Program-made: the position numbers and the translations under genes
Assembly (NCBI RefSeq): GCF_000970345.1
Contig: NZ_LAQU01000003.1
Location: 186,001-250,000 of the forward strand
Length of the DNA: 64,000 nt
Source: Robbsia andropogonis
GTDB lineage: Bacteria > Pseudomonadota > Gammaproteobacteria > Burkholderiales > Burkholderiaceae
Reading direction: 5' to 3'
In this document: piece by piece, positions 46,625-54,348 of the stretch
How the letters are laid out: each line of letters begins with the position of its first letter
Numbering within the stretch: the first letter of the stretch is position 1
Notes under the pieces: generated by a model
Seen by the model: only the letters and a program-made list of their open reading frames with translations
What the model was told of the DNA's origin: nothing
Database searches by the model: none

Positions 46625-47214
46625 CAGCTATGGTGTCCGTCCGATGCCGTGGAAGAAAATGCGACGCGCCATTGTGCAAACAAACGCAGCAGCGCAAAGA
46701 TTGCTAGCGCGATAGCAGATACCAGTAGCGCGGTAATCGTCACCCAGCCGGGCAATCCCAGCACCGACGTATGTACGCTCCCAGCACGTTGGCCAAAGGC
46801 GATGCCACTGGCCACCAGCCAAACACTGACCAGTAAGAGCATCAGTGCGCCGACAATGGCAAGACGACGTTGCCAACTTGCGCTGAACTGCGACAACACG
46901 CCATCGAAATGGACGTTCTGATTATTTTTCTCGGCAACGGCTGCACCGATGAATGTCACCCAGATAAAAGCAATGCCTGCCACCTCGAACGACCACTCGA
47001 AACCGGGCACATGAAAATATCGCGCGATCACGCCACACAGCGTCGAACCCAACGTGACGAGAAACGCGATCACGCCGATAACGGACAGCACGCGGTCAAT
47101 TCCCCCGCCCGACTCGGGCGTCGGCCGCGCGGCAGGATCATCCGGCGAGATAATCGGCAAAGGATTGACGGGTACCAGCGCGCTATCTGGCGATGGGTTA
47201 TTTTCCATTGGCAT
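46624..47214 (-). CDS. TRAP transporter small permease (DctQ family)
   Basis: Four-helix inner-membrane subunit of about 196 residues. After a hydrophilic Pro-rich N-terminus of ~45 residues it shows the DctQ pattern, including FEWSFEVAGIAFIWVTFIGAAVAEKNNQNVHFD, in which the EW/E and HxxxD region is typical. The start at 47214 (or 47208) lies inside the end of dctP (overlap of 11-17 bases) and the stop overlaps dctM, so all three subunits are co-translated. Confidence 0.88.
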   Translation of the reverse strand: MPMENNPSPDSALVPVNPLPIISPDDPAARPTPESGGGIDRVLSVIGVIAFLVTLGSTLCGVIARYFHVPGFEWSFEVAGIAFIWVTFIGAAVAEKNNQNVHFDGVLSQFSASWQRRLAIVGALMLLLVSVWLVASGIAFGQRAGSVHTSVLGLPGWVTITALLVSAIALAIFALLRLFAQWRVAFSSTASDGHHS

Positions 47215-48202
47215 CGTGTTGTAGCGTGCTGATGAGCGCGCTGCCCCATGTCTTGGAAAACTGCGCATAGATCGGCAGCACGGCTTTCTGGAAGGCGGCG
47301 GTATCCACGTCGTTGAACTTGACGCCCTTGGCTTTCAGCGTAGCGTCCAGTTTCTGATAGCTCTGTTCAAGTTGTGCGCGATACCAGGCCGTTGTGTCGA
47401 TCACGGCTTTATCAAGCGCCGCACGATCCGCCGCTGGCAATGCGTCGTACTTGTCTTTATTCATGTACCAGTAGTTTGCCGTCCAAACATAGTTCGACAT
47501 GCTGACGTACTTGGCGACCTCATACCATTTCTCGTCTGAGTAGTCCCGCAGCTCCGGCTCGGCCCCATCCACCACACCTGACTGCAGTGAGGTGTACACC
47601 GTACCCAATGGCAGCGATTGCGCCAATGCGCCAAGTTGCTTGATCGTCGCCAGAATAACGGGATTCGCTGGCGTTCGAATTTTAAGACCCACCATATCGG
47701 CAGGCTTGTAGATAGGCCGCTTCGTGTTCGCGAACTGCCGGAAACCGGAATCCAGTGCGCCCAGCATTTGATAACCGCGCGGTGCGCCAATGCTCAAGAA
47801 CGTCTTGCCAGCAGCACTGTCCAGATAGTGGTGTACTTGTGTGGCGTTTGAAAACAGGAAGGGTAAAGACAGCGCGTTCAACCGGGGATCAATTGCATCA
47901 ACCGCCCCGCCAAGTCCGATGTCGATCGAGCCATTGCCCACACCGTCGGCAATGGCAACCTCATCCCCTAATTGCTCGCTCGGAAAGTCCTTGATGATCA
48001 AGGAACCGTGGGTGCTGTCCTTCACCTCCGCGGCAAATCTTTGAATGGCTTGATCGATCAGACTTCCAGGTACGGAAGCATGTGCGAGTCGAAGCGTCTG
48101 CGCCGCAACAACCGGCGATACGATGCTCACATTGGCACTGACGAATGCTGCAGTGCACATCAAACGCAGCAGACGCAACTTCGACGATTGGTGAAAAGAC
48201 AT
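47198..48202 (-). CDS. TRAP transporter substrate-binding protein (DctP family)
   Basis: Periplasmic ligand-binding protein of about 334 residues. Signal peptide to about residue 34 (SPVVAAQ), then TLRLAHASVPGSLIDQAIQRFA. The carboxylate-binding Arg is in GLKIRTPANPVILATIKQLGA, followed by TVYTSLQSGVVDGAEPE, the usual DctP signature. The ligand is unknown; the gene's neighbours suggest an amino-acid-like or keto acid. GGAGAGG precedes the ATG at 48202. First gene of the operon, divergent from a LysR gene. Confidence 0.92.
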   Translation of the reverse strand: MSFHQSSKLRLLRLMCTAAFVSANVSIVSPVVAAQTLRLAHASVPGSLIDQAIQRFAAEVKDSTHGSLIIKDFPSEQLGDEVAIADGVGNGSIDIGLGGAVDAIDPRLNALSLPFLFSNATQVHHYLDSAAGKTFLSIGAPRGYQMLGALDSGFRQFANTKRPIYKPADMVGLKIRTPANPVILATIKQLGALAQSLPLGTVYTSLQSGVVDGAEPELRDYSDEKWYEVAKYVSMSNYVWTANYWYMNKDKYDALPAADRAALDKAVIDTTAWYRAQLEQSYQKLDATLKAKGVKFNDVDTAAFQKAVLPIYAQFSKTWGSALISTLQHDANGK

Positions 48203-48411
48203 CGCAACCTCTCCGGCAAACATATAGGAACGGGTAATATCGCGAAGTCTACTTTGTCAAAATCTAACACCTCACGACAAGTAGCTATCGTCCAACAACA
48301 AAATGTTATGCTTTCCACGCGCCCCGACGCGTGTGTTTAAGGCGCATGGATTCAGCTCCCTGTTTGCCCCGTGCTTTTTTGCCGCGTTCTTCAGCCGGAC
48401 CTCTTGCCGCC

Positions 48412-49284
48412 ATGCGCCACCTTGATACAGACGCCCTTGCAACCTTTATTGCCGTTCATGATTTGGGCGGATTCACGGTTGCCGCAAATCATCTTTTCAA
48501 GACGCAGGCTGCCGTCAGCCTGACCATACGGCGATTCGAAGAGCGGCTGGGCCAAACGCTCATCGACCGAACCCAGCGCGGCATTGTCTTGACCAAGGCC
48601 GGCGAAACGTTACTGACGTATGCGCGTCGGATACGTAAGTTGGAAGACGAAGCCTTGCGTGCCTTGCACAACCACCATGTTTCCGTGCCGGTACGGGTAG
48701 GAATGCCGGACGACTATCTGGAACGATTCAGCAACCAGGTGATTCGGCGCTTTGGCGGTGTGTCTGTCTTCCCACGCGTGGAAATCGTGTGTGACTTTTC
48801 CACTACGCTGGAAACGCTTCTCGCAGAAGGCGCGCTGGATCTCGCGATTGTCACCCGCGATGAAAAACACACCATCGGTGATTTTCTGTTCAGCGAGCCA
48901 CGACATTGGTGTTGTGCCAACGGTTATTTCCCGGAGCGGCAGAAAACTATTCCGCTGGCGTTGTTCACGGAACAGTGCCGTGCCAGACCATTAATCCTGC
49001 GCGATCTGGATGCCGCGCAGGTGCCCTGGCACATTTCCTATACGGCGAGTCACTTGCCAGGCGTGCTGAGTGCGGTGCGGCTAGGGGGCGCATTGACCGC
49101 GCTTCCGGCGTCGGCGGTACCCAAGGACTTCCGTGTCTTGGGCGCGGATGACGGCTTACCCGTGCTCAGTGATATTGAGATGGCACTGGTCCACGCGCGG
49201 AGCGAACGTGCCGATCATGTCGGCGTTCAGGAAGTGGCGGCGTTTATCCATCAGGTCGCGCCGATCGTGATGGCCTCGGCTTGA
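48412..49284 (+). CDS. LysR-type regulator of the TRAP operon
   Basis: LysR regulator of about 290 residues: DALATFIAVHDLGGFTVAANHLFKTQAAVSLTIRRFEERLGQ forms the helix-turn-helix region (residues ~5-46). The effector domain follows, with VPVRVGMPDDYLERF. It is divergent from dctP with about 200 bases between, the usual LysR arrangement, so it probably controls the TRAP/aminotransferase operon. The ATG at 48412 gives the normal length; an ATG at 48346 would add 22 residues. Confidence 0.87.
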   Translation: MRHLDTDALATFIAVHDLGGFTVAANHLFKTQAAVSLTIRRFEERLGQTLIDRTQRGIVLTKAGETLLTYARRIRKLEDEALRALHNHHVSVPVRVGMPDDYLERFSNQVIRRFGGVSVFPRVEIVCDFSTTLETLLAEGALDLAIVTRDEKHTIGDFLFSEPRHWCCANGYFPERQKTIPLALFTEQCRARPLILRDLDAAQVPWHISYTASHLPGVLSAVRLGGALTALPASAVPKDFRVLGADDGLPVLSDIEMALVHARSERADHVGVQEVAAFIHQVAPIVMASA

Positions 49285-49331
49285 TTGTAGCGCTTCAACC
49301 AGATCGGTATTGAAACAGCACTAGGACCACA

Positions 49332-49832
49332 TCAGACGATAATCTGGCGCAATGCGCGCTTCACCGCGACATAACCGATATGCTCCTGCTCCAAACGCAG
49401 GTAAACGCCAGGACGTAAGCGCTGATGGCGCAAGTCATCGTAAAGCCGTCCTTCTTCAAACGTCAATCGTTGCAAATCTGCCGTCAATGGCGAGGCCTCG
49501 ACACCCCACGAGTCGGCATACGCATCGAACGTCAGGCGATCCATTAAGATCGAGGATACCGCGTGAAAATGGCGACGCAGCTGATTCAGGATTGCAAAAC
49601 CATGGGTATCGATATCACCCCAATAATGCATGGCGCACCGATCCAACCAACGCGCTTGCGCCAAGGCATCCCACCTATATCCAGCGCCAAAGACCACGAT
49701 ACTCTCTGGCACAGGCGGAAAAATAAGTAAAAGTGAAAATATGCAACGACGCAGGCTCTTTCGTGAGCCTTTGTTAAAACCCGTGCGTCTGGTGGGGCGG
49801 ATTGTTAGATTGGTTTCATGGACGAGTGGCAT
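49332..49832 (-). pseudogene. Remnant of Wadjet protein JetD (C-terminal domain only)
   Basis: The last ~130 residues of this frame (49332 to about 49718) read as the C-terminal Toprim-like domain of JetD (DUF2220), the nuclease of Wadjet plasmid-defence systems: PPVPESIVVFGAGYRWDAL, then HYWGDIDTHGFAILNQLR with the acidic DxD residues, ILMDR, EEGRLYDDLR and LRLEQEHIGY. JetD is normally about 380-400 residues with an N-terminal arm; here everything upstream of the Pro-Pro segment is unrelated sequence, and jetA, jetB and jetC are absent. The frame is therefore a deletion remnant of a former defence island. Confidence 0.8.
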
Positions 49833-49870
49833 CTGGTCCTCGTCGGCCTTAACAAAAAAGGAGCCAATGC

Positions 49871-50074
49871 ATGAAGAAGATCGTTGCTGCGGTCACCCTA
49901 GCCGCTTTGAGTGCCTTGCCGATTTTGGCCCGGGCGCAGTATGCACCGCCTCCTCCGGACGTCCCACCGCCGCCGCCACCCCATCATCGGCATTGGGAGC
50001 CGCCGCCACCGCCGCCTCCTGGATACGGGTATGAGCGCCGCGATGCGCCGGTTCCGCCGCCTCCCGGCTATTGA
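49871..50074 (+). CDS. Tiny secreted Pro-rich protein 1 (tandem set)
   Basis: A 67-residue protein with a clear signal peptide (MKKIVAAVTLAALSALPILARAQ, cleavage after ARA) and a mature part of about 44 residues made of Pro runs, aromatic residues and His-His-Arg-His, ending PPPPGY. AAAGGAG 8 bases before the ATG is a strong ribosome site. It is first of three consecutive same-strand genes with the same design. No family recognised; periplasmic or extracellular location is inferred. Function unknown: metal chelation, cell-wall contact or scaffold are all possible. Confidence 0.75.
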   Translation: MKKIVAAVTLAALSALPILARAQYAPPPPDVPPPPPPHHRHWEPPPPPPPGYGYERRDAPVPPPPGY

Positions 50075-50144
50075 TGTGACAATGTACATGCAGGATCTGT
50101 GGGCCTGAGCATTTACACAAGAACCATCTTGAAGAGGAGAGCAC

Positions 50145-50333
50145 ATGAAGAAGATGCTGATTGCCGTTGGTTTGGTAGCGGCGTGGATCGGCGCGCCGTT
50201 CGCCGCGTCTGCCCAGGACGCGCCGCCACCGCCGCACCACGCAAAGCCGCCGCCGCCTCCCCCGCCACCGCATCACCATCGGCCGCGCCATCGGAAACCG
50301 CCGCCGCCGCCTCCGCCCGGTCCGAATTCGTAA
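50145..50333 (+). CDS. Tiny secreted Pro/His-rich protein 2 (tandem set)
   Basis: A 62-residue protein with a signal peptide (MKKMLIAVGLVAAWIGAPF, ending AASAQ) and a mature part of Pro runs alternating with HHAK, HHHRPRHRK. Mature product is strongly basic and His-rich. GAGGAGA lies 6 bases before the ATG. It starts 70 bases after protein 1 and is the central member of the set. Same leader style as genes 1 and 3, implying duplication. Confidence 0.75.
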   Translation: MKKMLIAVGLVAAWIGAPFAASAQDAPPPPHHAKPPPPPPPPHHHRPRHRKPPPPPPPGPNS

Positions 50334-50399
50334 TGCCTGGTGCACAGATCACGATCCGTGACCTGTGTGCAACGACACATTGATTTTGGAGAACACCGC

Positions 50400-50567
50400 A
50401 TGAAAAAGATCCTCACCGTGCTGGGCTTGTCCATTGCTATCGGCGGCTTACCAATGCTTGCCGCGGCGCAAGACGCGCCTCCGCCCCCGCACAAATCGGC
50501 GCGACACAAGCCGGCGCCGCCGCCTCCGCATCATCACAAAAAAGCGCCACCGCCGGTAAACCCGTGA
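50400..50567 (+). CDS. Tiny secreted Pro/His-rich protein 3 (tandem set)
   Basis: A 55-residue protein: signal peptide MKKILTVLGLSIAIGGLPML ending AAAQ, then DAPPPPHKSARHKPAPPPPH and a final HHKKAPPPVNP. GGAG lies 8 bases before the ATG. The signal/mature junction AQDAPPPPH is shared almost exactly with protein 2, which makes recent common origin clear. Last of the three; a perfect 14-bp hairpin stands about 110 bases downstream. Confidence 0.75.
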   Translation: MKKILTVLGLSIAIGGLPMLAAAQDAPPPPHKSARHKPAPPPPHHHKKAPPPVNP

Positions 50568-50679
50568 TATAGCACGGACTCGTGGTGAAAAAGTAAGCAT
50601 TGCATCAAAGCCTCTTTCATCACGATATCAATGTGGTCGCGCTGTCGAATTTCCAGTGACCGCAGACGATAGAAGGCAA

Positions 50680-50716
50680 GCCGGTTCGGATGCGTTGCCC
50701 ATGCATCCGAACCGGC
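50680..50716. terminator. Hairpin, possible terminator after the mini-protein genes
   Basis: Perfect 14-bp inverted repeat GCCGGTTCGGATGC (50680-50693) with its complement at 50703-50716 and a 9-base loop. Only a short T run (GATTT) follows on the plus strand, so termination efficiency is uncertain. It lies between the plus-strand mini-proteins and the minus-strand panE-like gene, and could serve both. Confidence 0.55.
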
Positions 50717-50817
50717 GATTTAGGCTATGCCGGCCGAACATCCGCCTGAAAACGTGCCGCCGACATCATTTTCCTTGATAATCCCGAGTCCATATCGGTT
50801 CATCTCGATGTCGACGA

Positions 50818-51714
50818 TCATCCTGGGCCATCACTTCCCGCGGCCAACAAAGGCACGATCACATCGCTGATTGGCGTCGGCACGCCGTGCGTTTGCCCGA
50901 CCCGGCGAATGATGTTGTTTCGGATGTCCCATTCGAGAGGACGCCCGGCCAGCCGGTCGGCCAGGATCGACGTCCCCAAGTCAGGAGGCGCGTTTCGGAA
51001 CCCCTCCACCACTTCTTGCGCGGTTTGATCGCTTAACTTTGCACCTGCCGCTTGTGCAACCTCAAGGCATTCTCGTGCGTAAGCGAGCGCTAATGCCGCG
51101 ATGTCTGGTCGAGAGAACATCCCGGCTCGCCTCCCAGTTAGAACCATCAAGCCAGCGACCGCGTTTTGCAGCAGCTTGCGCCACGCTACAGTCGGGAAGT
51201 CGGAAACCGCCTCGACAGCGCATCGTGTCCCATGCAACGCCGCACGTACGATCCCTGCTGCCGGATCGTCTGGCACAACCAGTCGCGGTGCATTCCTTAG
51301 CCATACAGATCCATCAGATTCGCGTTGCGCAGGGAACCAAACGACAGATGGCACGATGGGATTGCGAGGCAAACGCGCGTGAAAAAGCGTCGTCTGCTCC
51401 ACACCATTTTGCAATACGCAGACAACTGTATCGGCGTGACACAATGCGGGAAGCCAAGCGGCAGCCGCGTCGATTTGCGTGGCTTTGACTGCAATGAAGA
51501 CCAGATCAAATCGGGTCTTTACGTTTGCCGGATCGGTCAGCACAGGTCCGGGGATAACGACGCGTTCGCTGTCGAAGCGAAGGATCAACTGCTCATGGGC
51601 CGTGCGCCCGCAGATCACCGGCGTGCGTCCAACCTCGTGGAGCGCTGCCGCTACGGTGACGCCGATCGCCCCCGGGCCGACGAGTGCAATGCTAAGGTTT
51701 TCGGAAATTGTCAT
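50818..51714 (-). CDS. 2-dehydropantoate 2-reductase-like oxidoreductase (PanE/ApbA family)
   Basis: NADPH-binding oxidoreductase of 298 residues. The N-terminal Rossmann fold starts IALVGPGAIGVTVAAAL, with VFIAVKATQ and the LQNGVEQ loop; the C-terminal all-helical domain has the catalytic Lys in AWRKLLQNAVAGLMVLTGR. Ketopantoate reductase is the best-known member, but many homologues act on other 2-keto acids and this gene is in an accessory region, not with panB/panC. ATG at 51714; only 17 bases separate it from the start of an 87-bp repeat. Confidence 0.85.
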   Translation of the reverse strand: MTISENLSIALVGPGAIGVTVAAALHEVGRTPVICGRTAHEQLILRFDSERVVIPGPVLTDPANVKTRFDLVFIAVKATQIDAAAAWLPALCHADTVVCVLQNGVEQTTLFHARLPRNPIVPSVVWFPAQRESDGSVWLRNAPRLVVPDDPAAGIVRAALHGTRCAVEAVSDFPTVAWRKLLQNAVAGLMVLTGRRAGMFSRPDIAALALAYARECLEVAQAAGAKLSDQTAQEVVEGFRNAPPDLGTSILADRLAGRPLEWDIRNNIIRRVGQTHGVPTPISDVIVPLLAAGSDGPG

Positions 51715-51731
51715 GGTCGTTATTCGTTCTT

Positions 51732-51818
51732 AGAGATCGTTTCAAAAAGACCGCCAGGGGGCTGTTAACCTTTTCGGCAAACTGTTAACCTTGGTCGTCT
51801 GAACAAGTGGAACCAAGG
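51732..51818 (+). repeat. 87-bp direct repeat, left copy
   Basis: Matches 55759-55845 at 83 of 87 positions in the same orientation. Begins AGAGATCGTTTCAAAAAGAC and ends GGAACCAAGG. The two copies bracket a 4-kb segment. The left copy overlaps the 3' end of a broken IS6-type transposase, so this is probably the end region of an insertion element. Confidence 0.9.
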
Positions 51819-52078
51819 TCTTGAGCCACGCATGCGGCGCTCCCGCTTTCGGGCCAGGTTTTGGCGATACGGCCGGTGATCTTTGCATGTGCGGCAAACA
51901 GGGCCCCGAATTTATCGCACCACCGCCGTATTGATTCGTAGCTGACGATCACGTCTCGCTCGAGCAATAATTCTTCGATGTCGCGCAAGCGCAGCAAGAA
52001 GCGAAAGTACCAGCGCACCGCTAGGCTGATGATGGCAGGTGGGAAACGATGGCCGCGGTAAATAGACGAGGTTTTCAT
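51785..52078 (-). mobile_element. Truncated IS6-family transposase
   Basis: The first ~70 residues match the N-terminus of IS6-family transposases: MKTSSIYRGHRFPPAIISLA, then YFRFLLRLRDIEELLLERDV and SYESIRRWCDKFG (helix-turn-helix region). The DDE catalytic core, which should follow for ~150 residues, is missing: after WP the frame runs through unrelated sequence and the 87-bp repeat to a stop. It is an inactive remnant. Its upstream end also cuts the aldo/keto reductase gene at 52088. Confidence 0.82.
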
Positions 52079-52087
52079 TTGTCAAGC

Positions 52088-52234
52088 TTACCCGAACGCC
52101 TCGACAACGTGACAATGCCCATCCGAAAGCGCCATTGACCGGAGAAGGTTTCCGAATGGTGCGCCGCCGACGCCGAGCGCGGTGACTGCCAGTCCTGTCC
52201 CGCCGATCTGGCGTGACTCTATCGATATCGCCAT
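52088..52234 (-). pseudogene. Aldo/keto reductase, N-terminal fragment only
   Basis: About 48 residues from a well-supported start (GGAG 8 bases before the ATG at 52234): RQIGGTGLAVTALGVGGAPFGNLLRS is the first strand and helix of aldo/keto reductases of the L-fucose/D-threo-aldose dehydrogenase group. The frame is lost within ~15 residues, right where the transposase fragment begins, so insertion removed about 85% of the gene. Confidence 0.72.
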
Positions 52235-52391
52235 GGAGGGATCTCCGTATGTTGGATAGCGACCTCTTGATCGGTATCCGACATTGCGATCCAGAGGCCG
52301 ACCGAGGCGCCGCAAAAGCGCCGAAAGGACTCGAAGTCGTCCGGCGTCATCGATTGGCTGGCTGCAGTTGCGCCCGCCTGCGTGCTACTGG

Positions 52392-52847
52392 TCAATCGGG
52401 CAACTTCATGAACTCGACGGTGTGCCCTTCAGGCCCGCGAACATAGACCACTCGCATTCCATTGGGCATGGTTTGCGGCGCGCCAAGTCGCATCCATCCT
52501 GCGTCCTCGACGCGGCGAAGCGTCTCGTCCAGATCCGAGACCGCGAAGGTCAGGTGTGCCGACCCGACGTCACAACTGCGAGGCTGGTGGATCTTGCGAT
52601 CGACCGGTCCCCTGTACTCGAGCAATTCAATCTGATAGCCGTCCGGAGCGGTAACGATAGCGATTTCGATATCGGCACCGGGTACGCCAACGACGTTCTC
52701 GATCGAGGGACCTGCTCCAAGCGTCTTCCGTGCCGTGAACTCGAAGTCCAGTGCGCCGCACCAGAACGCAATTGCATCGTCAAGAGACGACACGGTGAGA
52801 CCGGTGTGGACCGTGCGAAGCACGGTCGTCTTCTGTGTAGTTGACAT
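52392..52847 (-). CDS. VOC family protein (glyoxalase-like, single-ring module)
   Basis: Protein of about 151 residues with one VOC module pair: TVLRTVHTGLTVSSLDDAIAFW at the start (first metal His), GADIEIAIVTAPDGYQIELLEYRGP (Glu ligand), SAHLTFAVSDLDETL (second His) and YVRGPEGHTVEFMKLP (final Glu). All four metal positions of the glyoxalase/methylmalonyl-CoA epimerase group are kept. Function cannot be named. Its ATG is 9 bases past the SDR stop, so it is co-transcribed with it in a small minus-strand operon. The ATG at 52847 is preferred over a TTG at 52859. Confidence 0.85.
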   Translation of the reverse strand: MSTTQKTTVLRTVHTGLTVSSLDDAIAFWCGALDFEFTARKTLGAGPSIENVVGVPGADIEIAIVTAPDGYQIELLEYRGPVDRKIHQPRSCDVGSAHLTFAVSDLDETLRRVEDAGWMRLGAPQTMPNGMRVVYVRGPEGHTVEFMKLPD

Positions 52848-52855
52848 GGTTCTAC

Positions 52856-53584
52856 TCAAGCAATCAGTTGACCACCGCTCGCATCAAGCACGGTTCCCGT
52901 CAGATAACCGCACTGCATCGCGAAGATGTACGCGAGCGCAATTTCTTCAGGCCCGGCAATTCGCTTCAGCGGCACGACCGCCGCAATGCGCTGCACGAAC
53001 TGCGACTTGAGCTCGGGTTGCATGGCATCGTAAGTGGTGGTTGCGGTAACTCCGGGTGCCACCACATTGATCCGCCGTGGAGCAAGCTCGCTGGCCAGTT
53101 GCCGCGCACAGGCCTCGATTGCGGCATTGACGGATGAAATCGCCGAATGGTTGGCCATGGTTCCGCGGCTCGCAACCCCGGAGGTCAGTGTGAGGGTACC
53201 GTCTTCTGCCAGGTGCGGAAGCGCCGCCTTGATGATTCGGTACTGGCTCAGATATTTGCCGTTGAAGTACTCGATGACCGCATCGAGACTCATCTTGTCT
53301 GCTGTGGTATCGATGCCCAGTCGCGCGGCCGACTCATGCACCGTGATCGCGACATGGTCAACCTTTCCAACGGCGTTGAAAAGCTCGACCAACGACGCTT
53401 CCGATTTTGCGTCGGTGGCCAGGTATGTCGCGCCGCGTAGCTCAGCGTTCACTGGCGTTTTGCCACGCGAGGCAATGAAGACCGATGCGCCAAGATCCTG
53501 GGCGATTCGCGCTACGTCGAAGCCGATACCGGCGCTACCACCGATGACGAGAACACGTTTGTCTTTAAGGCTGGTTGAGGTCAC
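52856..53584 (-). CDS. Short-chain dehydrogenase/reductase
   Basis: Classical SDR of 242 residues. Cofactor motif VLVIGGSAGIGFDVARI (TGxxxGxG type with a Gly in place of Thr), later SAISSVNAAIEACARQLA, where the usual YxxxK is replaced: the position expected for Tyr reads Ile/Ser (SAISSVNAA). The family's catalytic Tyr is therefore not evident, which may mean a changed activity. C-terminal LTGTVLDASGGQLIA is typical. GTG start with GGAG 7 bases upstream. Middle gene of a small operon with two tiny ORFs and a VOC gene. Confidence 0.83.
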   Translation of the reverse strand: MTSTSLKDKRVLVIGGSAGIGFDVARIAQDLGASVFIASRGKTPVNAELRGATYLATDAKSEASLVELFNAVGKVDHVAITVHESAARLGIDTTADKMSLDAVIEYFNGKYLSQYRIIKAALPHLAEDGTLTLTSGVASRGTMANHSAISSVNAAIEACARQLASELAPRRINVVAPGVTATTTYDAMQPELKSQFVQRIAAVVPLKRIAGPEEIALAYIFAMQCGYLTGTVLDASGGQLIA

Positions 53585-53605
53585 GGGGAAACTCCATGTT
53601 GATAT

Positions 53606-53878
53606 TTACTGCGCTGTATAGCGCCCATTGGCGACGTACCAGTCGCGGGTGCTGAGCCTTGATTTGTCACCGTACCGCCGGACGATCGTCGCGAGCATTT
53701 CGTTGATATGCGCCGTACGTCCGGACAGATGCAACAGCCTGTATTCCTTACCAACCTCTGATGGTTCCGAGGCCAGAAGGGTTTTGTCGTCACAGTCCGG
53801 GCCGAACGTATTGGTACCGATTGCATGGGCATTCACCTCGAGGAACTCACCTCGCGAGATGGAGCGCAGGTGACTCAC
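53606..53878 (-). CDS. Small protein of unknown family (90 aa)
   Basis: A 90-residue ORF I do not recognise. It starts with GTG overlapping the previous gene's stop (GTGA), a normal sign of a coupled genuine gene, and ends 21 bases before the SDR. The sequence MSHLRSISRGEFLEVNAHAI has no signal peptide or membrane segment; it is mixed charged/hydrophobic and looks like a soluble globular domain. It may be a second small subunit next to the 94-residue ORF, or a fragment of a larger enzyme. Confidence 0.55.
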   Translation of the reverse strand: MSHLRSISRGEFLEVNAHAIGTNTFGPDCDDKTLLASEPSEVGKEYRLLHLSGRTAHINEMLATIVRRYGDKSRLSTRDWYVANGRYTAQ

Positions 53879-54159
53879 AAGCCTACGCCGTCAGTACTGT
53901 CAGCCAAGGCGATACCAAATCCGGCGACCCAAGCCCGTACCTCGTGTGCGGAATTGCCCGCTACCTGGCTGATGTAGTCGTCGTCGCTCTGCTCCAGCTC
54001 GGCCCAGCGCTGTCCGCTCACCCGTTCCAGGAATCGCCGATCCCATTCCGGGTTAAGAGGCTTCACGTCCGCATTCCCAGCGGCGAGGCGACGGGCTGCA
54101 TCCATCAGGCGACGCAATCTCGCCTCGGTGAAGGGGCGCTCAAAAGCTGTATCAGACAC
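53875..54159 (-). CDS. Small protein resembling C-terminus of class III extradiol dioxygenases
   Basis: A 94-residue ORF with GTG start and a strong AAGGAG 4 bases upstream. The stretch LNPEWDRRFLERVSGQRWAE followed by AGNSAHEVRAWVAGFG resembles the C-terminal part of LigB/MhpB-type ring-cleavage enzymes (usually ...GxxAHExRxWxAA...). The N-terminal two thirds, where the Fe(II) His/Glu ligands lie, are absent. It may be a stand-alone small subunit or a coding remnant that kept a ribosome site. First gene of the minus-strand operon facing the IclR gene. Confidence 0.55.
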   Translation of the reverse strand: MSDTAFERPFTEARLRRLMDAARRLAAGNADVKPLNPEWDRRFLERVSGQRWAELEQSDDDYISQVAGNSAHEVRAWVAGFGIALADSTDGVGL

Positions 54160-54348
54160 GATGCTCCTTCGGGAGATTGGATTCGGCTCAGGACAAAGAG
54201 CCCACTTCGAAAGGGTGATATGTCCTTCCACAATAAATCAGCGCACGCACTCGAAAGGCCCGAATGCTTGTTGTCTGCCAAGGTCACGAGTAAGTGCCGG
54301 AGTAATCTGGCGCTCAGTGTGCGCGAGTCTGCGCTTGGCGGCCTACCT

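Noticed and set aside
49871..50567. CRISPR-like or tandem DNA repeat explanation for the CCG-rich stretches
   Set aside because: The repetition comes from Pro codons within three frames with signal peptides and ribosome sites; there are no regular spacers.
52219..52350. A 43-codon minus-strand frame between the VOC gene and the aldo/keto reductase fragment
   Set aside because: It begins MTPDDFESFRRFCGASVGL and is protein-like, but has no ribosome site and no family; too little to call.
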